Assembly (NCBI GenBank): GCA_002914805.1
Contig: JXTB01000327.1
Coordinates: 110,360-174,359, forward strand
Source: Parasponia andersonii
Taxonomy: Eukaryota > Streptophyta > Magnoliopsida > Rosales > Cannabaceae
Length of the DNA: 64,000 nucleotides
Direction: 5' to 3'
Part shown: positions 24,840 to 37,789 of the stretch, one piece after another
How positions within the stretch are numbered: position 1 is the stretch's first letter
Layout of the letters: each line of letters begins with the position of its first letter
Made by a program: the position numbers and the translations under genes
Notes under the pieces: model-generated
The model's input: only the letters and a program-made list of their open reading frames with translations
Databases searched by the model: none
What the model was told of the DNA's origin: nothing

Positions 24840-25965
24840 TGATTACAAGCCGCCTACAGAGGGTCATACAATCAACAAGTCAAACTGAAACAATTTAAAT
24901 TAGTAAATAAACAAATAACTCTTATCCCATAATTTTAACTATTATTCTCTTTGGTCCTCTAATCGACTAATAAAAACTCCTACAAGAGGATATTAATATT
25001 TCAAGTTGAGTGTTTAACCATTGTTTTTGTAACTAAGCTTTTTATGTAAGACTATCTCCTACGGAAGCTTAGCAAGATTCTGAGGTGCGATTCATCGTAC
25101 TAGATAACAAACCAACAATAGAGACCATAGGTATCACATACCTTCACCAGCTCAATATTTTATAATTATGAACTTATAGATTTTACTCAGTTATCTAACT
25201 AGCTCAGTAACCTAAAATCAATTATGTAAGCATGTTCATATTTGCACGAGAATAGCTCTAATTTTCTATATAACATGTTACTAAAGATCATGTAATAAAC
25301 TTAATTATTAGGCATGCATATAATATTGTCCTAATAATACCAAAGTAGTAAGCAGATAATTAATTAATTGTTAATGATTTATTAATTTCTGATAATTTTA
25401 AATTATTTAACATTTAAATAATTCTAATTGATAAAATAATATTTAATATTTAAATATGGGAGATAATATTTAAAATTTAAATTGGAAAATATTTTCATAA
25501 AATCTGATCAGTTTAAATAAAAGACTTAACTAATTAAATCTCCTCAAATATCTCAAATTTAAATTTCAACTTCTGAAATCTTAATTTAAATTTAACTTTC
25601 TTAAATATCTCCCAGTATCTTATTTGTCAAATTTAAATACAAAATTCAAATCTATATCTAATCTCATTAAATATCTACCAACCATAAATTCAAATTTGAA
25701 AATTTAAAAAGATATTTTGAGTTAAATTTAATTTTCAAATCTTCAAAAAATTTGAAATTTAAAAGATAGAAGATTTTACAGATAAAATCTCTTGTAATAT
25801 CTCTAATTTGAATTAAAACAAATTTAAAATTCAAACTAGATAACTAACTATCACATAATCAGTTTTTTAAAATATCTTTTCAAAATTTAAATTTAAAACA
25901 CTAAAAGATATTATCTCATAATATTTAATTTTTAAGAAAATTTCATTTTAAAATATGTGGCCATA
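24840..25965 (-). other. A/T-rich leader of the copia element
   Basis: Untranslated leader between gag and the GC-rich repeat block. From 25380 to 25960 it is almost only A and T, with recurring AAATTTAAATT words. No gene seen. Confidence 0.5.
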
Positions 25966-26079
25966 CTCGGAACAACTACCAGGTCCTAACAGACTTGCAT
26001 AATGCTACACGACCTTGTTTGGGACAACTTTTGAGCGACAACAGGCTCGTATAGTTTTCATACGACAAATGCACAAGGC

Positions 26080-26460
26080 AGTACCCCATGCGATTAAGGC
26101 ACGGAAGGCCACCTGTGTAATTGGTGCGTAGAAGGCCGCCTGCTGGCTATACATAGATCATATCCACCCGACTAGTGGAGCATGCTCGCGCTGCATGCAT
26201 GGGGTGATCTTGCTTGGCATGCACGGGCTTGCCACCTATAAGCCACGCACGGATCGCATCTCCGCGGCTAGTGGGGCCATGTCCGCATTGCATGCATGGG
26301 GTGATCCTGCGCGGTCTACACGGAGAAGTCGCTTGTAGGCCATGCACAGATCGTATTCGCACAGCCAAGGCACTTGCGTGGGGTCATGCCCACGCAGCCC
26401 ACACGCGGGTCACACCCGTGGGGCTCACACAGGCGGTGCACACGGCTTTTAGTCGTGCAT
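26080..26460. repeat. GC-rich tandem repeat (~97-bp period) in the copia leader
   Basis: GCATGCATGGGGTGATC occurs at 26193 and 26290 (97 bp apart). The words before it (ACAGATCGTAT/CACGGATCGCATC, GCTAGTGGGG/ACTAGTGGAG) recur at the same spacing, and a weaker third unit follows at about 26340. This is a sharp GC-rich island inside very A/T-rich DNA. Open frames on both strands here are a by-product of composition. Confidence 0.75.
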
Positions 26461-26870
26461 CGCTTTGTTGTTTATTTTTTTAAAAAAAAAATTGAAAAAC
26501 AATTTTCGCAAAAACTTAAAAAATAATTAAAGATCAAAACATTTCTATGAACACATAAAATATGTCCGAAATATGAACATAAAACATTTCTAGGCATAGT
26601 TTTATCAAGAACATAAAATATGAACACATAGAAATTAAGAATATATCCGAAATGAAAATAAAAAATAAACATGATCATCACCTCAAAGTAACATCTAATC
26701 AAATAATCATTTAAACTCATTGAATCTATTAACCATCATACAAAATAGAGCATATTCTTAACATGAACAAGACCAAACATAATCAAATTTTCCGGAAATC
26801 GAAAAAAAAAAACATTAATCAACAAGATAATAGATTAGAGTAAAATATGTTAGATCAACAATAAAACTAT

Positions 26871-26882
26871 GTTCTGATGCCA
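26871..26882 (-). other. Copia primer-binding site
   Basis: The minus strand reads TGGCATCAGAAC, close to the TGGTATCAGAGC initiator-Met tRNA primer site of plant Ty1/copia elements, two bases inside the 5' LTR. Confidence 0.8.
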
Positions 26883-26884
26883 AT

Positions 26885-28435
26885 TACTAGTATTTATTAG
26901 AATAAAATTCCAGAAAATATTTTCATAAAATTATTTTCAAGAACACCATAGTTTTATAAAAACTAGAAATACAGTGAAATTGGTTGTTTAAAATTTTTCT
27001 TTTGACAAAATATTTTGGATCGTAATCTAATAACACCTAGATTCGCTCCACAACCTTCTTATTTTCTTGTCTATTCTCAAAAATTATTTGATTGATCCAG
27101 TGGGTGGTAGCCTTCTTAATTCCCAACAAAGATATTCGCAGACGATAATCTTCTCAAACTGATTTCTCCGGGATGACCGAAACACCAAGGATGGTGAATC
27201 CCTTAGTACTAGCCGATTTTTCTCTCTTTATTTTTCGTGTGACACTCTCTTCTCAATGAGTATTTCACATGTAACTCTTATAATTAACAGTTAGAGAAGA
27301 GATTAGTAAATCCTAATAGGCTTATTAGGCTCAACTGATTATCAAATAACTATTTAGCTTTAATTTGAGATAGACATGAGACCAGATAGATCCATAAAGC
27401 CTAAGTTCTAATGGACTATCTATCTACAATTATAATTAACTCATAATTATTATTGGGTCTTCTCTATTAATATTGGGGTACACTATTATAGGCTCAATAA
27501 TAAACTCTTAGACTAAATGTTATTTATTTTTATGAACCTTATTATCAAATAATTAGCTTAATCCATATAGCATATACTATACCTATAGACGACCTCTAAT
27601 GTAATGCTGTACTAGGAAAGTGAAATTATTGTATTACCCCTCTAGTACATATTTACTTTTGAATTGCTATTTTTCATCTAATGGATAATAGTTAAATACG
27701 GTGTTTGTATTATACCAATACAGTCAAAATCACATAATGAATACCGGGGCCCTGGTTTATATTATCCAAGTACTTGAAAAAACTCAAAGTGACATTGTGT
27801 CTATGATAAAAAACGTTCTACACATTTCATATACTTTACCTTTCAAGATATTGGAGTTCGAACCATAAATCATAACTAATTCTTTAGTGACTCAAAAAGA
27901 CAAACATATGAAAGCAAGTTCGTTAATCACTAGGATTAAGATTTTCTACAATAGTGCTAGATTAGTGAAATTAGAAATTTGAGTTACGATACTTAACCTT
28001 AAATTCTAATTCACTTGGTCCTATTCGATGCTGTTATAACTTTCTTATAATACACTAGTATTTCTATCTGAAGACTCACATCGATAGTCGGAGACTTCAT
28101 TAATCAAATAGACAACACTACATTTTATGGCATAATAAAGTATTCCATCTTCAATATGTAGAATACGAGATTTAGACATAATAAAATAAAGAGTATAGTG
28201 TCTCCCACATACGAAGTCATCATATGAATAATTCTTTATTACTCATTATATGTCTTAGAATCTTTAAATATTTACGTAAGATAAATATAGACATTACATG
28301 TATATCAATGAGACATAAATGAAATAAAAATTCATAACGTGGAATTTATTAATAAAAAATAGATAACAAATTATCTGATAGAAATTGTTTATAATGTCAA
28401 AATAATAAACTTCTTTATAGGATATTAATCCAAGA
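26885..28435 (-). repeat. 5' LTR of the copia element
   Basis: 1551 bp; the fuller version of the 17561-18925 LTR, with an extra block about 27390-27720 (ATAATTAACTCATAATTAT and so on) that is also present in the copy at 62829. Confidence 0.85.
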
Positions 28436-29669
28436 GAAACAATGTAGTACTATAACATCTAATTGAAACAATAGTAACAATTATAATAACAACAAATTAC
28501 ATAATTTACATAATATATATAAATTGTTCGAAGTCAAAAGTCACGTAAACTTCTCTTCAATTTTGAGCTCTAGAACTATACTATAATTTATTACTATTAT
28601 TACTATACATACATAGCTTCCTTTAAATTAGAACTTCTAATTTTTTGGCCATAGTCATATTGACCTCAGATGTCCTTTTTCTAGTTATATAATCTGAATA
28701 TACTATAAATTAGGCTTTTACTAACGCATAAAAGTATTAGTAGTTTTAATTAATAAATATTAGCATTTGATTGACGATTTACAACTTGAAATTGTATATA
28801 ATTTTTATTCTAGTTTTGAAGGGAATCTCACTTTTTTTTTTTGTCATTATTGGAAGCAAGGAGTGGCCTATTTTAGAACTCAAATAATTAAAACTGTACA
28901 ATAATAGAGTTAGATTAAGTATCAAACTTGTGGTAAGCACAAAGAGACCTACAAAAACGTTTGATATTGGTAATTACGAGAAACTTATATAGAAAAAATA
29001 TGACTCAAAATTGATCAATGACCTATATTAAGCTAGACATATATTAAGTCTATTTTCATAAAAACATAAATCATAAAACATAAATCATAATTGTGGAGAA
29101 AAGCTACAGATGAAGCTCAGAAGAAATTTTTGGCAAAATGAAAATTATGATGCTTATATTTGTAATAATTTCTTTACAACCCAAGCAATCTATCACCACA
29201 ACACCCTCTTACACTCAAATATTCAAATCTAAGTTTGCTTTCCTATAGTGCCTTTCCACCTAACTATAGTGGGTAAGAGCATATGTATCTACACGAAGAT
29301 CACAAATTAAAATGCTGCAGTAAACGATGTTCTTTGCAATGCAAGAAATTTGGAGTTGAGCATCAAAGGTCATATGAAAAATGTCATGCTGATTGTATCT
29401 ATAATTGCCTATTCCTTAGAATCAAACCTCACTAACTCTATGTATATTAATGGATATTAACTTCACAACCTCACCTACTTTTCTTCTTCAATTTCATGTT
29501 TGATGTTTGTTCGCATATGTTGCATTTTTACATATGAGATATTTGATAAGAGTAACATCCTGTAATTTTGGGGTCTTTGGTTTAGGAAATAGTTCCCAAT
29601 AGTATATGCTTATATAAATTAAATAGATTCAAATAAGAATGCACATTTGAGGAATTTTGATTAAAGAAA

Positions 29670-29805
29670 AAAAGAATAATGTTTGGTGTACAAAAATTTT
29701 AATACTAACATATGTGATATGTGAATTGACAAAGTGAATATGATTAATTTATTTGTGGTAAATTCTAATATATCAATTGAATAATGTCAATACATATAAA
29801 AATTT
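29670..29805. mobile_element. MITE-like insertion in copy 1
   Basis: Sequence absent from copy 2 at the matching place (near 53117). It shares TACTAACATATGTGATATG and TTTGTGGTAA words with the MITE at 9238. Ends not precisely defined. Confidence 0.45.
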
Positions 29806-29893
29806 TAGATTTTATGTTCATAATGTTTTTACTAATAGATTTTATGTTTTGATCGTAAAATTTGGATCAAAGGGAAGGAATAGTCGGTCAACT

Positions 29894-29959
29894 TCTCTTT
29901 TACTATTAGTCTCTATTATTGAGACATCTCTTTTACTATTAGTCTCTATTATTGAGACA
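29894..29959. repeat. 33-bp perfect tandem duplication
   Basis: The unit starting TCTCTTTTACTATTAG and ending ATTGAGACA occurs at 29894 and 29927 without differences; copy 2 has a single diverged unit. Confidence 0.9.
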
Positions 29960-30238
29960 TAGAGATTGATAAAAGCTTTTAATCTCATAATTCATAACAA
30001 TATGAATCTTCTTTTTTATTATTTATTTCTTTCTTTAAGATTATTTAGGAGAAACAACCATTTGTTTTCCAATAATTCCTTTTAAGTACATTTCTAAGTT
30101 CATAGAAGAAAGTGAGATAAATGTGAAAATTGAGGGGCACATATATCTTTTCCCTAATTTAAATTCAAGGAAGAAATTGATCCATTTTGTTTAACTAAGG
30201 GACTAAAATGTCAATATAGGAAAAAGTGTCAAAACTTA

Positions 30239-30717
30239 AGGCTATGCTTGGTAGGAGGGAAAATAGAGAGAAAGAAAAAAATTTAAGAGAAAAGTGGATG
30301 AAAATAAAAAAGTTAGGTTGTTTGGTAAAAGAGGGAAAAAAAAAAAAAGAGAAGGAGGAAAAAGTTTAAGGGAAAAATAGACGAAAATGTGGGTTGCTTG
30401 GTAAGAGAGAAAATAGAAAAAAAGAGAGGAAAAAAAAAAAGGGAGGGAAAAAAATAATAAGCTCCATACAACAAATTTTTTCAAAAAAAATTGAGGAAAA
30501 TAAGACTAGGAAAAAAAGTTAACAAAATAATTTTATATATTAATTTTAAAATTTTAACATAAAAATAAAATAATTATTTTAAAATAAACTAATTTTTTTT
30601 CCTCTTTTGTCTACCAAATTACTTTTTTTTTTTTCCAATCTTACGCATTTTCTCGCATTTTCTTTTCCCCTGATTTTTGTTTCCCTCTTATTTTCTTTCA
30701 TATGCACAATATAGCCT
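30239..30717. mobile_element. MITE-like insertion with AGGCTAT ends in copy 1
   Basis: Starts AGGCTATGCTTGGTAGG and ends ATAGCCT, with GAGGGAAAATA/TATTTTCTTTC inside each end, and is missing from copy 2 (near 55905). The left half contains three degenerate units built on TTGCTTGGTAAGAGAGAAAATAG. No clean target duplication (TTA against AAA). Confidence 0.55.
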
Positions 30718-30765
30718 AAAAGGAACCGTGATTCTTTTCTCGGGAAAAAAAAAAGAAAAAAGAAC

Positions 30766-30971
30766 GTGATTCCTTTCCCGGATTGCATACACGTCAGCTT
30801 TGAGCTGAAGACTTGTTCGGAGCATCGTGAGGCACGCAGCGGCAGATCACAACCAAAACCTAGCCTAGTAGTGACTGTAATTCTGTAAACACTCAAACCC
30901 GCTTTATTTTTGCCCAGAGAAGCGTCGTCACCGCCTGAAACCCTAAGAGACCACATATTCTGGGCGGCAAG
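30766..30971 (+). pseudogene. Duplicated RPB10 promoter/leader exon without its coding region
   Basis: Matches 55931-56137 next to RPB10: CACGTCAGCTTTGAGCTGA, CAGATCACAACCAAAACC, CCTAGTAGTGACTGTAA and AGACCACATATT. The splice-donor-like AG|GTATC (30971/30972) is kept, and the start of the leader intron follows to 32403. No RPB10 coding exon follows; the next gene is ZPR1 at 34097. It could still drive a noncoding or chimeric transcript (inference). Confidence 0.75.
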
Positions 30972-31877
30972 GTATCAAAATCACTCATTCTCAATGTTCA
31001 CATATTTTATAGATATGGATTCTTTTTGTTATTGTGGTAAATTTTGATGATTTGTGCATTGATTTGGGTTTTATGTACTTGTTTGGTAGCCGAGAAAGAG
31101 AAGGAAAATTAGATGTTAGTAAATGATTTTCCCCCCTTAACCTAATTTGAAAGTGATAACATTGTTTTATGTCCTCTTTGTTTGATGGAAATCCTAGTTC
31201 GTTGTTCTATTTTTTATTTTTATTTTTAATATATATATATATATATTTGATCTGCGTACCTAAGTTTCCCTCTCTTTGGAGTAGTTATGTATCTCTGTGT
31301 TGCATTCTTCATTTTTCAATATTGTTCAATATCGATAATGTCAAAAGTTCGTGGCTAATAACCCTGATTCGGCCGTGGTTGGGAGCTCGGGTTTTGGGTT
31401 TTAATTTAATTTTGTCCTACTATTGTGTGCATTTATGTTTGCTGAAATCTGATTATACAACTCTTAAGGAGTATTTGTATTTTGGTTAACTTTTGTGTGA
31501 CCATCTTTCCAAAGTTAAGAACTGTCTCTCTTCTTGAAATCTTATTAATTGAGTAGTTTTTTTTTTTGTTTTTTTTTTTTTTTTTGTTAAACATCTTTTT
31601 AAGGACCGAATGTCTGATAAAAATTCTCTTAAGTAGTTGTGTGGATACAATGTCTCATAGGAGCTCGTCTGAGTGGTACCATGTCTACGACTTTAAGAAC
31701 TGAATTTCTCATGGAAACTCTATCTCTATTTTGTTATTTTCTGCGACCATCATTCATATTTAAATCGTAACTAGTAGTATGGATGTCGTGTCTCATAGAA
31801 ACCCTCTTTTGAGTGAATTTTATATAGATATATGTTTTTCGCTTCGAATGAGTAGCCAAGAACTCATGTCATTTTGG

Positions 31878-31908
<31 letters not shown>

Positions 31909-32403
31909 ATTATTGTTTCCAAGATTCCATGGTAAGAACCGTACGATTGGAGAAATGGGTTTTCTTCTTTCCTATTTGTTTTGGGGAACAAAAATATAAC
32001 AAATAAAATCCCATTAAAAAGAAATTGAAGTGCGCCCATTCTAAATCTAGAGCTAAAATTAGTCTCAATAGTAAATATTTGAATAAAATTTGTTTACTTC
32101 TTTGTTAGGATTTTATTCCAATTGCTGGAAATCTATGCTTCAGTTGTATCATACTATAATTTGTTTACTATGCTTTTATTGATCTATGAAATAATGTGCT
32201 TTTAAATCTTATCGAATTAACCTTATGAACATGATATTGTAGAATGATATTGTATTATGAATTTCAAGAAAAATATGTATTATTACTCTAGGTGTAATTT
32301 CCTGAGAAATTGTGTGTTTGATGTGTGTAACAATCCTTAAGTTTGAGATTACAGAGACTTGTCTTCTTACTTAGAATTATGTAATTATAATATCATTTTT
32401 AGG

Positions 32404-34033
32404 CACGAGATCACTGATCAAGCCACATCGCCTATTTGATTTATTCTGCATAAATAACAATATGGATAAAATAAACAGCGAAATATTTAATTTAACTTAA
32501 ACTTAAAGAAACTTAATCAGTAAATAATAAAATTTCAATTCAACTTAGATAATATAAAATTATATTTCAATGCATGAATAATAATGGACAATATTTTCTG
32601 ATATAAGATAAGATTTAAATTTCCAAACAACCTAAATGAATTGCACTTTGATATAATCATTGTCAACTTAATAGCCAACACTCATCAACACTCACTATTA
32701 GATAAATATATAAGTTCAGTAACATTCCATCAAAAAATAGGTTCAATTTAAAAACTTCAACTTACAAATTTGATAAATAAGTAATAGGAATTTCAATTAA
32801 CAAAACTAACCCTCTGAAAACGAAATTTAATGTTTGTTTTATATTAGACATGAAATATGTGGTTTTGCTTTCGTTTTTGGACGGTTAGTTTTCCATAAGA
32901 AATCTTATCTTTTAATAAAAAGGAAATTTAAAATTAATTTTGATTTTGTTTAGGAAATCTCTTTTTTTTCTTAATTTGTTTTTTCAGTTTTTTTATTATT
33001 TATTTATTTATTTGTTTTGTGGTATTTTTGATAAGATTTGAGTGTTTGGTAACATGAATAACTTAATTTCAATACAGATTCTATGTTTAATGAGGGTAAA
33101 TTGGTCATTTCAGGAAACGAGGGTACACATTTACAGAAATCTAAAATGTGGAGGTACAATTTTGCAGATTTCAAAATATAAGATTTAAATTCTAGAAAAT
33201 TACAGAAAACTCATAGTTTAACATTTTTTTTTTGGTAATTAACTAGTGCTAATACCATAATTTAGCATATAGCACAAAATCCTCCTCATCCAATGCAATG
33301 CTACTATTGTGCTAAATTTAACATATGCTACCCTTATTGTTAAATGTAACATCAAGTATTCCGAAAAAGAATGCAACGTGACGTATAGCATAGTGCCAAA
33401 TGTGCATTTACTACCACTTTAACTTTTGTTTACAAAAGTGTCATTTTAGTAATATTGAAAATATTTCATATCATTTACTTATATGCTTTTCAACACTTAA
33501 TCAATACACTTCTTTAATACCAACCAATTACATAATTAACTTAATAATTATTAAAATTTTAAAATTACACTATGCATTGGAGTAAAAAGTTTAAATTTAG
33601 TGCATTTTGCTATTTTTGTGTTAAGTGTAACAATATATCCATAACAATTGCATTAGAGATTAGAGATGGTTTTTGGTCCTAACATAGTTAAAATGCTTTC
33701 TTAGCTTGGTTTAGGTTCAATCTGCCTAATATGTCATAAGGAGGTGCCAAATTTCCATTATGATCAACCATTATATGACGTGTTGTAGAAACTAGAAAGA
33801 GCAACCGAATACAATAGTAACCTTGAGACTTCTCAAACAGGAAAGGCAAAAAACAAATTTATTTTATATTCTTTTAAGGAAAAAAAAAATCTTCTTTTTC
33901 TCTGTGTGCATTTTTATTTGTAAATACTTATTTTTGTTTTGGGTTTGACTCTTCTCTAACCTAAAGTGGGTAACGGATATAAGCTCCAAGGAGGCTGTGA
34001 GGGCCGGACACCTTACTTGGTACATAGTCGCCA
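32404..34033. other. Intergenic DNA between duplicate copy 1 and ZPR1
   Basis: Mostly A/T-rich. Around 33240-33660 words such as GTGCTAAATTTAACATATG and TTTAGTGCATTTTGC hint at a degraded MITE, but no clear ends were found. The 5' leader of ZPR1 is C/T-rich (34034-34080). Confidence 0.45.
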
Positions 34034-34096
34034 CACTAACCCCAACTCTCTTTTCTCTTCCAACTTTGTTTCTTTCTCAGACTAACCCCAAAAGCC

Positions 34097-37000
34097 ATGG
34101 ACGACACTAAAGATCAAATAGTGGACATTAGGTCTGTGGTCGAAGCTGTCTCCGCTGACGACTTTGACTCTCCTCTTTACCAAGTTGAAAGCCTCTGCAT
34201 GCGTTGTGGCCAGAACGTAACCCCTCTCTCTAAATCAATCATTTTTTCCCCATGAAATTTGATTCTCAAGGGTTTTTTTTTTTTTTTTTTTTTTTTTGGG
34301 TTTCCTGNGGGATATTAAGTCCTCCAACATTCTTTTGACTGCAGATTTTGAACCATTGGTAAAATAAAATTTTATTTTTTATGCAATTTTATTTGATTAT
34401 TTCATAACCTTGTGTTAATTTTGGTGTTGATTTTTTTTTTTTTTTTTGGGTTTCCTGAGCAGGGCATAACCAGGTTTTTGTTGACTTTGATTCCCCATTT
34501 CAGAAAGGTATTGGATATTGATTTTTTCGTTTTCCTTCTTAATATATATATGGATGTAAACTATAAATATTTAAAGTGGCTTTGGGTTTTATTGCAGATT
34601 CTGTTATCTGCCTTTGATTGTCCACATTGTGGGGAGAGGTAAAAGAACTTAATGGAGAGAATGTTGTTATAGAAAATGGGGAAGTGGGTATGTCTTTTTA
34701 CATGTTTTTTTCATTTGGGCCATGGGCTTTTGCTTTTGTTCTTGTAGGAACAATGAAGTTCAGTTTGCTGGTGAGATTCAACCCAAGGGATGTTGCTACT
34801 GTTTGGAGGTCCCAGCAGGTGACCTCAAGGTTGTGTCAATTTAGTATAATGTTTTTTTGTTGAAATAATATCAATTTTTCGTGTACATTGTTTTGATTTG
34901 TGATGCCCTTTTGATTATTCATGAAAATATTAGTTTTCTTATGGAGTCATGATTGTTGACTTATCTATCTAATTTGTTTCGATTGATTTATTACTTCTCG
35001 ATGAATTTTGTTCCAGAAGTTGAGGTTTTGGTTCGAATATAATGGGTGGTTTAAAACTGAATATTTCTTGCTTTAATGATGTTTTAGCTTCTAGTAAGTT
35101 AAATGAACAGAACCTCTTAACATGGTTCTAATGGAGATAAGTGTTTTTGTTTTTTTGTTTGTTTCCTTTACACAGATGCTTAACAGACAAGTGGTGAAAT
35201 CTGAATCTGCGACTATTAAGGTACAAATGATTAGATTTTACTTTGAACTTTAAATTGGTGAAAAATTTTGATATGCCCTTCTTGTAAAATACAATTGATT
35301 GCTATTTAAAATTTTTTATTTTCCTAACATGTTAACATTGTAATGTTTTGTTGACAACAATAAAATGTTCTTTATCCCCCCCCTTGTTATTTTGGTAAGA
35401 AACGAAGGGGCTGATAATCTTTGTTGTTTCTCATTATATGAACAGCATGAGCATGCTAATTTGCTTAGCCAACTACAACCCTGGTTTGAAGCAGTAACTT
35501 TTCAGATAGAATGAATGTTAATATGTTGGCATCTTTGTCTTGTTTATAACTGAACGTCTTGTTTAATGGAGAACAAAATACAATAAAATTGAACATCAGT
35601 GATTAGAGTTTACTATTGCTGGTTTTAAGTTACCTGGTGGTCGGTGGGTGGGAAATAGTCGCACTTCTGGCATATGCATAAGCTACCTGGGTGCCTACGG
35701 GTAAGTCTGACATCGATGGATAAGTCCCAACTGGTTATTAGTTTGTATGAATTATTTGATTAATCTGGGCCTATCTACATAAATACAATGGCAAACATAA
35801 CACAATGTGTTTCTTCGTAGTTGTGGTTTGGGATTGAAACGTGAGTTGGTTGGTACATGAGCTACTAGCCTACTAGTCCTAATTCCTAAAACATTTCTTT
35901 CCCATTCTTCGGGGATTTTCTCCTGGGAAGTTTGAGAATCGGATGGGGTAATTAGCTTTCTTTAATAAGTCATACAAAATGTACAGAAAAGAAGACTTTC
36001 GTTTTCTAAGCATTGTAGGATAGCATAAGATAGTTTTTGGTTCCAATGAATACTGGTCTTTTCTATACCCTGCTCTTGTTTGTGCTTGTGTTACTGCTAT
36101 TTTGTCAGTGATTTCTAACGCCTTAACCTTGATTGGATTGAAGTGTTTGGTCAATTATTACTCTCCTTTTATGTTCTTATTTGTTGTTTTCAGTGTCTAA
36201 GTAATTTCCTTGAATGTCTACATTGTAAGACATTCTATTATAAACTGCATTGTATATACTTTTTAAGTTGGGCTGAAATTGCAGATTCCTGAATTGGATT
36301 TTGAGATTCCTCCAGAGGCTCAGCGAGGGAGTTTGTCAACGGTATATTATTTAAACCACGATCTGGTTTATTTTTATCCTTTCTAGTGGTGTTTGAAGTG
36401 GATACTTTTTTAGATGATTATTACCTGCTACTTTAATGTATGTTGTACTTAAGCCTTTATAGTTTGCCTTGTAGTTATGTAGTTTCCCATAAATGGGTTA
36501 AATTATGATTCTATATTTTGGAGGGTGAGGACAATAAATAATAGTGTTGCACAGTGACCATTCTTTATTTAATTGACTTTTGAAGAAACTCATTGCTTGT
36601 TCCTATAAATTGTAGGAGGAAAATGAATACTTCGAACTTTTAAAATAATCTGTAAAAGAAAAGATATATCAAATGATTGAAAAAAATCATGATCTAACAC
36701 CAATAAGATAGAAGTATTAAATCTTGTGCACCATTCTTTTAAACTTATCTTGTTCATCTTGTCTGCATCTGTCCATATTTCAGATATCTTGATCCCTGTG
36801 ATTATCCTCTTGATTAGTCATTATGTAAATGGAGAAACTTCAATGAATATGGCCTGTTACTTACATATATGTTGGTTGTTGTGATTATCTTTATTATTAG
36901 TCATTAATCTATGATGGAGATACTTTAATGAATATGGAAATCTGTTATTTTTTATCTGTCCATGCCCATAGTTTCGTATACAAGTCGATGCTATTTTTCC

Positions 37001-37744
37001 TATAAATATGGAAACCTGTATATTATAGTTAGAACTAAATACAAAATGACTACTTATATATTAGCATTTGATGAGGTGATAGGACACTAACTGGAATTTC
37101 TTTTAATTAGCTTTCTTCTTTCATTGTCGCATTTTCTCGCAATGTATTTATATTTCAATTAGTATGTATCACGTTCTGGATGTTTAATACCTTTACTTCT
37201 CCAGGTGGAAGGGATATTGGTACGAGCAGCAGATGAATTGGAAGCTCTTCAAGTGGAACGCAAGGTTTCTTTTTAAGCTTATCAGTTCTCTTTTCTCTTA
37301 TTTTTTTTATTTTTATTATTTTCATGACTTGCCATTAATTTTGTTGTATTGACTCTGCAGAAGGTAGATCCTCAAACTGCTGAAGCAATAGATCAGTTTT
37401 TGCTCAAGTTAAAAGCCTGTGCATCCGGAGTTTCACCCTTCACTTTTATTCTAGATGATCCTGCTGGCAACAGCTTTATTGAGAACCCGTAAGTATGGTA
37501 GCAGAGAAAGACACTTTAGCTTCTCAGGGAACCTGCTGTTTCTGTTTTTTTTTTTTTTTTTTTTTGTAATCATTAGTACAGACAAGTTATGAGAGAAGAA
37601 GTTATATCTTTTTGTTATTGGTATTAATGTTATTGGTGTCATATAAATGAGTGGTCACCAAACCCCTCTCTTTTTCCCAGTCTTGAGGTACTAGTGTAGC
37701 GCAAGCTGATGTATACACGTATAAATTATTTGGAAGAGGAGAAG

Positions 37745-37789
<45 letters not shown>

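Larger units (their letters stand above)
17561..28435 (-). mobile_element. Ty1/copia LTR retrotransposon, about 10.9 kb (fossil, broken)
   Basis: Minus-strand order from high to low coordinates: 5' LTR (28435-26885), Met-tRNA-type primer-binding site (26882-26871), long leader with GC-rich tandem repeats, gag, protease/integrase, reverse transcriptase/RNase H, polypurine tract, 3' LTR (18925-17561). The pol order (integrase before reverse transcriptase) identifies Ty1/copia. Flanks GAAAT (17556-17560) and GAAAC (28436-28440) nearly match, a likely 5-bp target duplication inside psaC. The LTRs differ at roughly a tenth of sites where I aligned them by eye, so it is old. Coding parts are heavily broken, and it carries a nested gypsy solo LTR and a third partial LTR copy. 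Confidence 0.85.
28445..32403 (+). repeat. Segmental duplicate, copy 1 (matches 51907-57478)
   Basis: Starts TAGTACTATAACATCTAAT and ends TATCATTTTTAGG, both shared with copy 2, and is collinear throughout. Examples are GAAACTTATATAGAA, AAGCTAGACAT, CACGTCAGCTTTGAGCTGA and TTTGATCTGCGTACCTAAG. It spans the region downstream of EXO84C plus the promoter, leader exon and start of the leader intron of RPB10, but has no RPB10 coding exons. Copy-specific insertions account for most of the length difference. Confidence 0.9.

Noticed and set aside
26147-26483. Two opposing open frames in the GC-rich repeat block
   Set aside because: They repeat with the tandem unit and look composition-driven; the block lies in a retrotransposon leader.
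33240-33665. MITE around GTGCTAAATTTAACATATG words
   Set aside because: Some inverted similarity, but no convincing ends or target duplication by eye.
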